A stretch of DNA of 64,000 bases from Flavobacteriaceae bacterium (GTDB lineage Bacteria > Bacteroidota > Bacteroidia > Flavobacteriales > Flavobacteriaceae), in the NCBI GenBank assembly GCA_024743095.1, contig JANSXF010000003.1:1-64000 (forward strand), in the 5' to 3' direction. The notes under the pieces are model-generated. The model did not search any database and was not told where the DNA came from. It was given only the letters and a program-made list of their open reading frames with translations. Made by a program: the position numbers and the translations under genes. Shown here one piece after another: positions 51,519 through 60,496 of the stretch; within the stretch, counting starts at the first letter, position 1; each line of letters starts with the position of its first letter.

Positions 51519-52174
51519 TATGGGTTCTTTTTTACATAAAGGTTAGTTGCTATTTGATGGGATATGCGCATTTCCTTACCATTCATTTGGATGCGAAGGG
51601 AATTATCAAAATCTTCCTTATCCAATATTTTGATGGTGTTTCCCAGAGCGATATTGTTCTTGTCCAAAAACTTTAGAAAGGGTACGGAAGAATCTTTCAC
51701 CCCTACACAAACCCCTTGGGAGTTGATGGGCATCTCGCTGAGCAATTTTTCATCCCGCTCTTGGAACTTTCCATCTTTGGTGGGAATGGGGTCTCCATGT
51801 GGATCGTATTTTGGAAAATCAAGAAGCTCATCAATCTTATCTATCAGTTTTTCACTTTTGATGTGTTCCAACTGTTCCGCTACTTCGTGTACCTCGTCCC
51901 AAGTAAAATCAAGTTTCTTTACCAAAAAGACTTCCCATAAACGGTGTTTCCTGATGATGGACAAGGCCGTTTTTACTCCTACATCGGTCAACGACACCCC
52001 TTGATAGCGAACATAATCCACCAATCCTTTATCCGATAATTTCTTGGCCATATCGGTCACGGAAGATGGTTTTGTCTCCATCTGCTCCGCAATGGCATTG
52101 GTGGAAATGGACTTGGAATCGCCACCTCCCAAATGAAAAATGGTCTTTAGATAATTCTCCTCGGATCGGGTCAT
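51518..52174 (-). CDS. DtxR/MntR-family metal-dependent regulator
   Basis: The start ATG 52174 gives 218 residues beginning MTRSEENYLKTIFHL. The N-terminal winged helix has METKPSSVTDMAKKLSDKGL. The metal-binding dimer domain has HRLWEVFLVKKL and EVHEVAEQLEHI. A C-terminal FeoA/SH3-like domain is present (about 140-218). With Mn(II) or Fe(II) such proteins bind dyads near metal genes. Two overlapping dyads with TTTAGA halves lie at 52214-52237 between it and the TonB receptor gene. Longer starts upstream would run into the dyads. It is transcribed with the ZIP gene. Confidence 0.92.
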   Translation of the reverse strand: MTRSEENYLKTIFHLGGGDSKSISTNAIAEQMETKPSSVTDMAKKLSDKGLVDYVRYQGVSLTDVGVKTALSIIRKHRLWEVFLVKKLDFTWDEVHEVAEQLEHIKSEKLIDKIDELLDFPKYDPHGDPIPTKDGKFQERDEKLLSEMPINSQGVCVGVKDSSVPFLKFLDKNNIALGNTIKILDKEDFDNSLRIQMNGKEMRISHQIATNLYVKKNP

Positions 52175-52208
52175 CAAAAAATATTTTTTCAAAAATACAT
52201 TTTTATTT

Positions 52209-52237
52209 GACAAAATCTATTTTTAGATTTGTCTAAA
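52209..52237. promoter_or_regulatory. Overlapping dyads for the DtxR/MntR-type regulator
   Basis: Two perfect dyads overlap: AATCTA-N4-TAGATT at 52214-52229 and TTTAGA-N4-TCTAAA at 52222-52237. A wider imperfect one, GACAAAATCTA with TAGATTTGTC, spans both. They lie in the 79-nt gap between the regulator gene and the TonB receptor and could repress both directions. Confidence 0.65.
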
Positions 52238-52253
52238 TTTAATTTTTTATCAA

Positions 52254-54524
52254 TTGAAATTATTTTATAAAAATATCACCCTTATATGGATAGCCTTCGC
52301 TAGCAGCTGCTGTTTTGGTCAATTCACATCTTTGAAAGGAAAAGTAACCGACAACGGGGAACCCTTGCCCTTGGCAAACATACTATTGAAAGGTACTCAA
52401 GTGGGCACTGCTACGGACATTGATGGTGTATTTGAATTGAGTGGTATCCCACCTGGAGATTATGTAATGCTGGTGAGCTCATTGGGATATCGACCCTATC
52501 AAACCAAAATCAGTTTGGAAGCAGGAGCCAATAAAACCATGAACATACAACTGGAAGCCACCGCACAGACTTTGGACGAGACCGTGGTGAGCGGTACGCT
52601 AAAACCTGTAAGCCGATTGGAAAGTCCGGTACCCGTGGAGGTCTACTCCCCTACTTTTTTAAAAAAGAACCCTACTGCCAGTGTTTTTGACGCACTCCAA
52701 AATGTGAACGGGGTGCGACCACAGATCAACTGCAATGTGTGCAATACGGGCGACATACACATCAACGGACTGGAGGGGCCCTACACGCTGGTTCTTATCG
52801 ATGGAATGCCCATTGTGAGCGGTTTGGGAACTGTTTATGGCTTAACAGGAATCCCGAACTCCCTGATAGAGCAGATTGAAATTGTAAAAGGTCCCGCTTC
52901 CTCGCTCTATGGCAGCGAAGCGGTTGGAGGGTTGATCAATATCATTACGAAAAATGCTTTGAACGCTCCCGAATTTTTTGCCGATGGCTTTGCCACAGGT
53001 TGGGGAGAATACAATCTGGATGTAGGCAGTAAAATATCGGTCAGCGATAAAACCAGCCTGCTTTTGGGCATCAATTACTTCAATTTTGACATTCCTATTG
53101 ACAACAATGCCGATAATTTTACGGATCTGACACTTCAGGACCGTATCTCCATATTTCAAAAATGGGATTTTGAACGTGAGGATGGCCGATTGTTCTCCTT
53201 GGCCGGGCGTTTTTTTTACGAGGACCGATGGGGCGGGGAAATGCAATGGACACCGGAATACCGTGGTGGGGACGAAATCTATGGGGAAAGTATCTATACA
53301 CGTCGATGGGAAATGCTCGGGAAGTACCAGTTGCCGTTCAAGGAAAAGTTCCTTCTCTCCTTTTCGTATAACGATCACTACCAAAACTCGGTCTACGGCG
53401 ATACGGAGTATTTGGCGGAACAGCGCATTGGATTTGCCCAATTGACATGGGACAAAACTGTGGGGAACCATGATCTGCTTTTGGGCAGTGCGGTTCGCTA
53501 CAATCATTACGATGACAATACCCCGGCGACCACCGTGGCCGATAACATTTGGATTCCGAGTGTATTTGCGCAGGACGAATACAAATTTGCACCAAAACAT
53601 TCCTTTTTGGCCGGACTACGGTATGATTATGCCCAACGGCACGGCAACATTCTTACCCCGCGAGCTGCTTACAAATGGAAAATCTCGGATACCGATATTT
53701 TCCGGGCGAATGCGGGAACCGGATTTCGTGTAGTGAATTTATTTACGGAAGATCATGCCGCCCTCACAGGTTCCCGTGAAGTAGTGATCGCGGAGGAATT
53801 AAAGCCCGAAAGGTCTGTAAATGTCAACATCAATTACTTAAAGAAAATATACAGCGACAAAGGTACTTTCATTGGTTTGGATGCCTCTGCCTTCTACACC
53901 CATTTTTCCAATGTTATTTTGCCTGATTACAGGACCGATCCCAACCAGATCATTTACGATAATCTCGATGGGAAATCGGTTTCCCAAGGGGTAAGTGCTA
54001 ACTTGGATATTGCCTTCCCTAGCAGTTTTAAGGTTATGATCGGGGCTACTTGGCAGGATGTGAGCAGTACCGAAAATGGGGTGACCCGACAGCAAATCCT
54101 TACCGAGAGCATCACTGCGACCTGGAATCTATCTTACACCTTTAGGCCACTCAACCTAACGGCCGACTATACCGGGAACTTATACGGCCCGATGCGTTTA
54201 CCGATATTGGGGGATTTAGATCCCAGAAGCGAATATTCTCCTACGTGGAGCATCCAGAATATCCAGTTTACCTACAAAGGATTGAACAATTTTGAATTGT
54301 ATGGCGGCATTAAAAACCTGTTGGATTGGACTCCGAACCGTGGCAACCCGTTTATCATTGCAAGGGCAAACGACCCATTTGATAAGGAAGTCACTTTTGA
54401 CAGTGACGGTAATGCTGTTGCCACACCTAGCAACCCATATGCCCTTACGTTCGACCCAAGTTATGTGTATGGGCCCAACCAAGGTATTCGTGGATTTTTT
54501 GGTGTGAGATATACCGTGTTTTAG
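52254..54524 (+). CDS. TonB-dependent outer-membrane receptor with CxxC-containing plug
   Basis: This 756-residue receptor has an N-terminal signal peptide (KLFYKNITLIWIAFAS start), so the start is the TTG at 52254; no ATG is available before the signal. A carboxypeptidase-regulatory-like domain (about 27-105) is followed by the plug (about 125-245), where NCNVCNTGDIHINGLEGPYT holds two Cys in a CxxC arrangement. A beta-barrel ends in GVRYTVF. Placed under the DtxR-type dyads and beside the ZIP gene, it is likely to take up a metal or metal chelate across the outer membrane. Confidence 0.9.
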   Translation: MKLFYKNITLIWIAFASSCCFGQFTSLKGKVTDNGEPLPLANILLKGTQVGTATDIDGVFELSGIPPGDYVMLVSSLGYRPYQTKISLEAGANKTMNIQLEATAQTLDETVVSGTLKPVSRLESPVPVEVYSPTFLKKNPTASVFDALQNVNGVRPQINCNVCNTGDIHINGLEGPYTLVLIDGMPIVSGLGTVYGLTGIPNSLIEQIEIVKGPASSLYGSEAVGGLINIITKNALNAPEFFADGFATGWGEYNLDVGSKISVSDKTSLLLGINYFNFDIPIDNNADNFTDLTLQDRISIFQKWDFEREDGRLFSLAGRFFYEDRWGGEMQWTPEYRGGDEIYGESIYTRRWEMLGKYQLPFKEKFLLSFSYNDHYQNSVYGDTEYLAEQRIGFAQLTWDKTVGNHDLLLGSAVRYNHYDDNTPATTVADNIWIPSVFAQDEYKFAPKHSFLAGLRYDYAQRHGNILTPRAAYKWKISDTDIFRANAGTGFRVVNLFTEDHAALTGSREVVIAEELKPERSVNVNINYLKKIYSDKGTFIGLDASAFYTHFSNVILPDYRTDPNQIIYDNLDGKSVSQGVSANLDIAFPSSFKVMIGATWQDVSSTENGVTRQQILTESITATWNLSYTFRPLNLTADYTGNLYGPMRLPILGDLDPRSEYSPTWSIQNIQFTYKGLNNFELYGGIKNLLDWTPNRGNPFIIARANDPFDKEVTFDSDGNAVATPSNPYALTFDPSYVYGPNQGIRGFFGVRYTVF

Positions 54525-54586
54525 TTTCAGTCCAAAAAAAACACTACTTTTAAAGTAATAGGGCGCACACCCTTAATCTGCACAAA

Positions 54587-55453
54587 ATGAAACTAAACCC
54601 CGAACAAAAAAAAGAAGCCCATGATATGATGGAGCTTTGGGAAGACGATCTCTTGGAGCGATATCCTGAAAAACCGAGTAAGTCCACAGAGGAGTTCCGA
54701 AACTATGATGACCCGGCTCGGGACACGGTAAAGGAATTCTATCGGATGAACCACACCTACCAGACCTATGACTTTGTTTTGGAAAAGGAAAGGGAGTTCC
54801 TCTCCCTCAATCGTCGGGAAATGGCACTGTGGGATGCTGTTGAGTACCTGAACACCTTGGTTGACGATTCCGACCCCGATATTGACCTGGACCAGACCCA
54901 GCACCTTTTGCAAACCTCGGAGGCCATCCGTGCCGACGGGCAACCGGACTGGTTTGTATTGACCGGCTTCCTTCACGATTTGGGCAAAGTACTCTGCTTG
55001 TTCGGCGAGCCACAATGGGCCGTGGTTGGCGATACCTTCCCGGTGGGCTGCCAATTTTCAAACAAAATCGTGTATCCGGAATTCTTTACGGCCAATCCCG
55101 ATATCGACAACCAAGAATACAACACCAAGTTGGGTGTGTACAAAGAAAATTGTGGTTTGCGCAATGTGCACATGTCTTGGGGGCACGACGAATATCTCTA
55201 CCATGTGATGAAGGATTATCTGCCCGAGGAAGGGCTCTACATGATTCGCTACCATAGCTTTTATGCCCAGCACCGAGAACGCGCCTATGATCATTTAATG
55301 GATAAGCACGACCATGAAATGTTCAAATGGGTGAACAAATTCAATCCGTATGATCTCTACACCAAGGCACCTGTTCGACCCAATGTAAAGGAACTTCGAC
55401 CCTATTATGAGGATCTCGCCGCTAAATATCTGCCCGACACGATTCGGTTTTAG
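54587..55453 (+). CDS. myo-Inositol oxygenase (MIOX)
   Basis: This 288-residue protein matches the eukaryotic and rare bacterial MIOX in length and motifs: FRNYDDPARDTVKEFY near 38, FLHDLGKVL near 125, AVVGDTFPVGC, WGHDEYLYH and IRYHSFYAQH. These provide the His and Asp ligands of the mixed-valent di-iron centre. MIOX turns myo-inositol into glucuronate. The HD-type phosphonate oxygenase PhnZ shares the fold but is shorter and lacks several of these motifs, so MIOX is preferred. The next gene, 3 nt later, is a sodium symporter, probably the inositol carrier. Confidence 0.92.
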   Translation: MKLNPEQKKEAHDMMELWEDDLLERYPEKPSKSTEEFRNYDDPARDTVKEFYRMNHTYQTYDFVLEKEREFLSLNRREMALWDAVEYLNTLVDDSDPDIDLDQTQHLLQTSEAIRADGQPDWFVLTGFLHDLGKVLCLFGEPQWAVVGDTFPVGCQFSNKIVYPEFFTANPDIDNQEYNTKLGVYKENCGLRNVHMSWGHDEYLYHVMKDYLPEEGLYMIRYHSFYAQHRERAYDHLMDKHDHEMFKWVNKFNPYDLYTKAPVRPNVKELRPYYEDLAAKYLPDTIRF

Positions 55454-55456
55454 CGG

Positions 55457-57061
55457 ATGGTACAATTCATCAGTTTTTTTGTTTTTACAGCCTTTGTGGC
55501 TGCCTATTCCACCTGGAAACTAAGAAAGGACAGACTCTCCACACAAGATGGTTACTTTTTGGGCGGAAGGAGCTTGACGGGAGTGGTCATTGCTGGTTCG
55601 TTGCTATTGACCAACATTTCCACCGAACATTTGGTGGGCATGAACGGTGATGCATACAAACACGGGGGCATTATCATTGCTTGGGAGGTTACATCGGCCC
55701 TGGCTTTGGTGGCCGCTGCCCTATACTTTGCCCCTCGCTATTTAAAAATGGGGCTCACAACCATCCCAGAATTTTTGGAAAAACGTTTTGACGGCCTCAC
55801 CCGAACCATTATTGCACTTTTACTGATCATCTCCTTTGTTTCCACCCTTTTGCCCATCGTGCTCTATTCCGGGGCGATCAGCATTGAACAGATTTTTGAT
55901 ATTTCCGGGCTTTTGGGCATTTCTCAAACCGAAGGGCTTTGGTTAACCGTGGTCACGGTAGGCTGTATCGGGGCCGTCTATGCCATTTTTGGGGGCCTGA
56001 AGATGGTGGCATATACAGATACCATCAATGGTTTCGGGCTTTTAATAGCTGGGATCTCCATTCCTGTTTTGGCTCTTTGGAACATTGGTGATGGTCACAT
56101 TTTTGAAGGATTACGACTGGTCTTTGAAAAAGCACCGGAAAAATTCAACGTGATCAGTGACGAAGCTTCTGTAGGACCTGGCTCCCGCGATGCCATTATG
56201 CCCTTTGGGGTCTTGTTCACAGGATTGATCATCAATCAACTCTATTTTTGGACCATGCATCAATCCATCATTCAACGGGCATTGGGCGCAGTGAATTTAA
56301 AAGAGGCCCAAAAAGGGTTGCTCTATACCGGGCTGTTGAAAATCTTGGTCCCCCTTATCATTGTACTCCCTGGAATCATTGCCTATTATTATTTCAATGA
56401 TACCTTCTATGGCCAAAAAGAGTTGGTATATCCCAGCTTGGTCAAAAAAGTGCTGCCTTTTTGGATGACCGGCTTTTTTGTAGCTGTTTTGATGGGTGCC
56501 ATTTTAAGTACTTTCAATAGCACCTTGAACAGTGCCGCCACTATTTTCAGTTTGGGCATCTATAAAAGGTATGTGAACAAAAATGCCAGCGAAAAACGCT
56601 TGGTCCGTATGGGAAAAAGTACCTCGGCCCTTTTGGCCCTCTTTGCCATAGGCATTGCCCCATTTATTGCCCATGCCCCACGGGGACTTTACCAGTTATT
56701 GCAACAGCTCAATGGTATCTTTTTTATTCCAATGGCAACAGTGATTTTGGCCGGGTTCTTTTTGCCAAAGGTATCGGCCAAAGGAGCAAAGGTTGGATTG
56801 TTATTTGGATTGGTCTTCTATATTGCCACCAATTTTATCCTACAGGTCGATTTGCACTACGTGCATCTGTGGGGGATTGAGTTTGTATTGAACATCGGGG
56901 CAATGTTGTTGGTATCGCGCTGGTCTCCCCGGACCAACACCTTTAGTATCACGGATGTTGGCGTGGTTGATGTAACCCAATGGAAATATGCAAAAGGGTT
57001 CAGCCTATTTTTGGTATTGGCAACGCTGATCGTTTATATCTTATTGGGAAATGTAGGGTAA
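55457..57061 (+). CDS. Sodium:solute symporter (probable inositol transporter)
   Basis: This 534-residue SSS/SLC5 carrier has about 14 helices. Motifs include DGYFLGGRSLTGVVIAGSLL, TEHLVGMNGDAYKHGG and HQSIIQRALGAVNLKEAQKG. It starts 3 nt after the inositol oxygenase gene, so import and first oxidation of inositol are probably linked. It is closely related to the symporter at 25685-27334. Solute choice is inferred from the neighbour. Confidence 0.9.
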   Translation: MVQFISFFVFTAFVAAYSTWKLRKDRLSTQDGYFLGGRSLTGVVIAGSLLLTNISTEHLVGMNGDAYKHGGIIIAWEVTSALALVAAALYFAPRYLKMGLTTIPEFLEKRFDGLTRTIIALLLIISFVSTLLPIVLYSGAISIEQIFDISGLLGISQTEGLWLTVVTVGCIGAVYAIFGGLKMVAYTDTINGFGLLIAGISIPVLALWNIGDGHIFEGLRLVFEKAPEKFNVISDEASVGPGSRDAIMPFGVLFTGLIINQLYFWTMHQSIIQRALGAVNLKEAQKGLLYTGLLKILVPLIIVLPGIIAYYYFNDTFYGQKELVYPSLVKKVLPFWMTGFFVAVLMGAILSTFNSTLNSAATIFSLGIYKRYVNKNASEKRLVRMGKSTSALLALFAIGIAPFIAHAPRGLYQLLQQLNGIFFIPMATVILAGFFLPKVSAKGAKVGLLFGLVFYIATNFILQVDLHYVHLWGIEFVLNIGAMLLVSRWSPRTNTFSITDVGVVDVTQWKYAKGFSLFLVLATLIVYILLGNVG

Positions 57062-57224
57062 CCCATTATCTTTTCCCGATATAAATGAAGGTTGCATTTG
57101 TAGTTTATGTGCCCAAACCATCTCCAAACTCAAGAAAACATCACTTCGTGCTCCTTTTCACATTAAAAAATATTGATTTGTCCAAAACTAGGTGACTTCA
57201 ATATTCCTTTGTCTATTTTTGGGC

Positions 57225-58367
57225 ATGTCCAAGTTCGATTACATTATTGTGGGGGCCGGGGCCGCTGGTCTTTTATTGGCCGATGCCTTGGGCAAAGATG
57301 GGTTCTTTGCTTCCAAATCTATTTTGGTACTGGACAAGGACAGCAAATCCAAAAATGACCGTACGTGGTGCTTTTGGGAACGTGACAAGGGCAAATTTGA
57401 TGACCTGATCTACAAAACTTGGGATACAATTCATCTCGGCGGACAGCAACTTCAAAAATCCACATCCATTGCACCCTACACATACAAAATGCTTCGGGGA
57501 ATCGACTTTTACAACCACTTTTTACCAAGGGTAAAAGCCTATCCGAACATCACATGGGTTCAAGAAGAGGTGATCGGTGTTGAAGAACTGGAAAACGGGG
57601 CTTTGGTGACCACTTCCTTACAAAAATTCACAGGACAAACGGTATTTTCCAGTCTTTACGATCCTGCCACCCCCTTAAAGCAAAGTAAACTTCCCGTTTT
57701 GCAACAACATTTCATTGGGTGGCAAATAAAAACCGAACAGTCGGTATTTAAATCTGAAGAAGTAACTTTCATGGATTTCTCCGTCCCACAAAAAGGGAAT
57801 ACCCGTTTTATGTACGTGCTTCCCTTTTCCGATAACGAGGCGTTGGTGGAATATACCTTATTCTCCGGGGATCTTTTGCAAAAGAAGGAATATGAAGAAG
57901 CCATCAAAACATACATTGCAACCAACTTTGGCGATACGCCATACACCATTGAAGAGAAAGAGTTTGGCAGTATTCCAATGACCTGCTATCCATTCCATCA
58001 ACATAATACCAATCGGGTTTTTTACATGGGGATTGCAGGTGGATGGGCCAAACCAAGTACGGGTTACACCTTCTACAATACCAGTCGGCAAGTGCCCAAA
58101 TTGGTAGAATACTTAAAAACCGGCAAACCGTTGACCAGATTTCACCAAAAGAGCAGGTTTTTGTTCTACGATATGCTTTTGTTGGATATTCTCTACAAGA
58201 ACAATCATATGGGACACGAAATTTTCGAGTCGATGTTCAAAAGAAGAAGGGCTTCGTTGATTTTAAAATTCTTGGACAACGGAACCAATCTCTGGGAAGA
58301 GCTGAAAATTGTGACAGCGCCAAAACCTATGCCGTTCATCAAGGCTCTGTTTAAGCGAATGTTCTAA
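57225..58367 (+). CDS. crtY: Lycopene beta-cyclase (CrtY type)
   Basis: The start ATG 57225 gives 380 residues. An FAD/NAD-binding motif IIVGAGAAGLLLADAL lies near the N-terminus, followed by the family signature DRTWCFWE and later GIAGGWAKPSTGYTF. The enzyme forms beta-rings on lycopene in the carotenoid (zeaxanthin-type) pathway. It converges with the polyprenyl synthase gene; the two stop codons overlap by 4 nt. The 163-nt gap upstream holds no obvious feature. Confidence 0.9.
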   Translation: MSKFDYIIVGAGAAGLLLADALGKDGFFASKSILVLDKDSKSKNDRTWCFWERDKGKFDDLIYKTWDTIHLGGQQLQKSTSIAPYTYKMLRGIDFYNHFLPRVKAYPNITWVQEEVIGVEELENGALVTTSLQKFTGQTVFSSLYDPATPLKQSKLPVLQQHFIGWQIKTEQSVFKSEEVTFMDFSVPQKGNTRFMYVLPFSDNEALVEYTLFSGDLLQKKEYEEAIKTYIATNFGDTPYTIEEKEFGSIPMTCYPFHQHNTNRVFYMGIAGGWAKPSTGYTFYNTSRQVPKLVEYLKTGKPLTRFHQKSRFLFYDMLLLDILYKNNHMGHEIFESMFKRRRASLILKFLDNGTNLWEELKIVTAPKPMPFIKALFKRMF

Positions 58368-59347
58368 ACAGTGCGTTCCATCAAACCTTCGCCGAACTGT
58401 TTTAGCAAAACTTTGTTTTTCTCCGGAAGTCCAGTTTTAGCTAGGGCGTCAAGTGCTTTTTGGGTAAAGCTTTTTATGGCGTTTTTGGTTTCTTCCACTG
58501 CCCCACTTTCCTTAAAAATTGTTTTCACGGCGGCCACTTTATCCGCAGGATCATCAGGTTTAATGGAATAGAGATGCAACAATCCATCTTTATCGTCCTT
58601 GGAAGCTTTTTCCAAAGATTTCAAGTACAAATAGGTCTTTTTATTCTCCATGATATCCCCCCCAACCTGCTTGCCGAAAGTTTTGGGATCACCAAATGCA
58701 TCCAAGTAATCATCTTGCAACTGAAAGGCAATTCCCAAGTTGCGACCGAACTCGTAGATGGCTTCCGCATCCTTTTGGGGCGCATTGGCCACAATGGCCC
58801 CCATCTTCATGGCAGCCGCCACTAAAACAGAGGTTTTGTACTCGATCATTTTCAGATATTCAGGAATCGTAACATCCTCACGGGTCTCAAAATCCACATC
58901 GTATTGTTGTCCTTCACATACCTCCAGAGCCGTTTTGCTGAACAATTTGGTAAGTTCAAAATAACTTTTCACCGGATAGTTTTCGAAAAACTGATAGGAC
59001 AGGATCAACATAGCATCCCCAGAGAGGATTCCCGTGTTCACATCCCACTTTTGGTGCACGGTTGTATTTCCCCTGCGCAATGGGGCATCGTCCATGATAT
59101 CGTCGTGAACCAAGGAAAAGTTGTGGAACATTTCCACGGCCAATGCTGCATCCATTGCATCTTCGGCTTTCCCGCCAAAGGCCTCGGCCGTCATTAAGGT
59201 GAGTATGGGCCGCATCCTTTTGCCTCCCAGAGCCAAAATATATTTTACGGGCTCGTAGAGATTCTTCGGCTCCCCTAACTGGGTCCTTTCATTGAGGTAC
59301 GTAACAAACTGCTCCCTATATTGACTAATGATATCGATACTTGACAT
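58364..59347 (-). CDS. Polyprenyl diphosphate synthase (FPP/GGPP type)
   Basis: The start ATG 59347 gives 327 residues. The first aspartate-rich motif DDIMD is at 82-86, with GGKRMRP upstream and the second motif DDYLD in FQLQDDYLDAFGD near 200. The type matches trans-isoprenyl diphosphate synthases making C15-C20 chains. Product length cannot be fixed by eye. It lies beside lycopene cyclase and could supply GGPP for carotenoids, quinones or both. Confidence 0.9.
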   Translation of the reverse strand: MSSIDIISQYREQFVTYLNERTQLGEPKNLYEPVKYILALGGKRMRPILTLMTAEAFGGKAEDAMDAALAVEMFHNFSLVHDDIMDDAPLRRGNTTVHQKWDVNTGILSGDAMLILSYQFFENYPVKSYFELTKLFSKTALEVCEGQQYDVDFETREDVTIPEYLKMIEYKTSVLVAAAMKMGAIVANAPQKDAEAIYEFGRNLGIAFQLQDDYLDAFGDPKTFGKQVGGDIMENKKTYLYLKSLEKASKDDKDGLLHLYSIKPDDPADKVAAVKTIFKESGAVEETKNAIKSFTQKALDALAKTGLPEKNKVLLKQFGEGLMERTV

Positions 59348-59520
59348 GGAACCAAAAATACATTCAAATATTGAATTTGTAGTGATGGCTTCGACGTAAA
59401 CCTTCAATACAAAGTATCGTTATGCTGAAAACTGGGTTCCTTTGAAAAAATTTCCAAAAAAACTGCAATGAAACAGTTTTTGTTCGTCTCTATAAGTGAA
59501 AAGCAACCTGATCCAACTGA

Positions 59521-60069
59521 ATGGCAGCCAAAAGTGACAACCGTAATACCCTGACCGACTTCTTTAATGAGGAGTATGGCTCGCTGCGCACCTATGTGCA
59601 GTCGAAAATTAGGGATACATCGGAAAGGGATGCGGAGGATATTGTACAGGATGTTGCGCTTCGGATGTTTTCACGATCGGATGACGCTTTGCCGATAACA
59701 AACGTTGGCGGCTTTGTGTACAATGCCATTCGTAACCGGATCATAGACATCATGCGCGGCAAAAGAGAAAGGAAACTGCCAAGCGAGGATATTGATCAAC
59801 AATGGTGGGAATTTGCCGAGTTCTTTTATGGGGATGCGGACAACCGCTACTCCCTGGAAATGGAACAAGCGCTCAAAAGAGCTGTAGAAGACCTAAAACC
59901 TGCGTACAGGGATATCATTATCGCCATCGATTTTGAAGGATACAATTACAAACAACTAACAGAAAGAACAGGAATACCGCAAGGCACCTTAATGTCCAGA
60001 AGACACCGTGCCATGTCGGAACTATCAAAAACATTGGAGAATTTAAAAGAACTGAGTTATGGAACATAA
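59521..60069 (+). CDS. ECF-type sigma factor 2
   Basis: This 182-residue sigma factor has region 2 (about 10-85) with RDAEDIVQDVALRMF and NVGGFVYNAIRNRIIDIMR. Region 4 (about 125-180) has LKPAYRDIIIAIDFEGYNYK and GIPQGTLMSRRHRAMSEL. It overlaps the following small membrane-protein gene by 11 nt, which suggests that protein acts as its partner or regulator. No zinc-finger anti-sigma gene is present here. A perfect 8-bp hairpin at 59458-59481 precedes it; its role is unclear. Confidence 0.9.
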   Translation: MAAKSDNRNTLTDFFNEEYGSLRTYVQSKIRDTSERDAEDIVQDVALRMFSRSDDALPITNVGGFVYNAIRNRIIDIMRGKRERKLPSEDIDQQWWEFAEFFYGDADNRYSLEMEQALKRAVEDLKPAYRDIIIAIDFEGYNYKQLTERTGIPQGTLMSRRHRAMSELSKTLENLKELSYGT

Positions 60070-60496
60070 AAAAGAATTCGAGAAAGCCGTAGAGAAGAAG
60101 GTGGGGAGAACCGTGAAAAAGGTGGTTAAGGTCATTGCCATGGTCATATTGGGGGCCGTGATATTCCTTTTGGCCAATTATCTGCTGATGCGGCTTTGGA
60201 ACTGGTTGATGCCAGACCTTTTTGGAGTGGGGACAGTTACTTACTGGCAAGCTCTGGGCATCTTTATTTTAGCTAAACTGTTGTTCGGCTTTGGCGGCGG
60301 TGGCGGAAAAAGCAAGGGTGGTCACAGTCACAAAAAGAAGATCAGATCGTCCAATAAATGCCGGTCTTGGAGAAGGGATTTTGATCAATGGAAACACTAC
60401 GATCAATTTTGGAAAGAGGAAGGGGAAGAAGCTTTTAAAACATATGTGGGGAAAATCAAAAACGAAAATCATGATACATCAGAAGAAAACCAATAG
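60059..60496 (+). CDS. Small membrane protein coupled to ECF sigma factor 2
   Basis: This 145-residue protein has a basic N-terminus, two membrane segments (about 25-45 and 62-80) and a Gly-rich bend (FGFGGGGGKSKGG). The charged tail has His and basic residues (SHKKKIRSSNKCRSWRRDFD). It overlaps the sigma gene by 11 nt, so translation is coupled. I know no family; a role in holding the sigma factor at the membrane is conceivable (inference). Confidence 0.75.
   Translation: MEHKKEFEKAVEKKVGRTVKKVVKVIAMVILGAVIFLLANYLLMRLWNWLMPDLFGVGTVTYWQALGIFILAKLLFGFGGGGGKSKGGHSHKKKIRSSNKCRSWRRDFDQWKHYDQFWKEEGEEAFKTYVGKIKNENHDTSEENQ

Noticed and set aside
51006-51539. Plus-strand frames opposite the ZIP gene
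   Set aside because: They mirror the ZIP coding strand; the encoded sequence is rich in Lys, Pro and Ser without a fold, while ZIP motifs on the minus strand are clear.
52842-53600. Antisense open frame of 252 codons inside the TonB receptor gene
   Set aside because: It is entirely opposite a clear receptor gene, with no start signal and no recognisable domain.
57214-57221. TATTTTTG exactly before the lycopene cyclase start looks like a -7 element
   Set aside because: It lies only 3 nt before the ATG, which would put the transcript start inside the coding region, and no -33 TTG is found at the right distance.
59458-59481. 8-bp hairpin AAAAACTG / CAGTTTTT before ECF sigma factor 2 as a terminator or ECF promoter
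   Set aside because: There is no gene upstream in that direction for it to terminate, and the spacing of GAAAC to CGTC nearby (10 nt) is too short for an ECF promoter.
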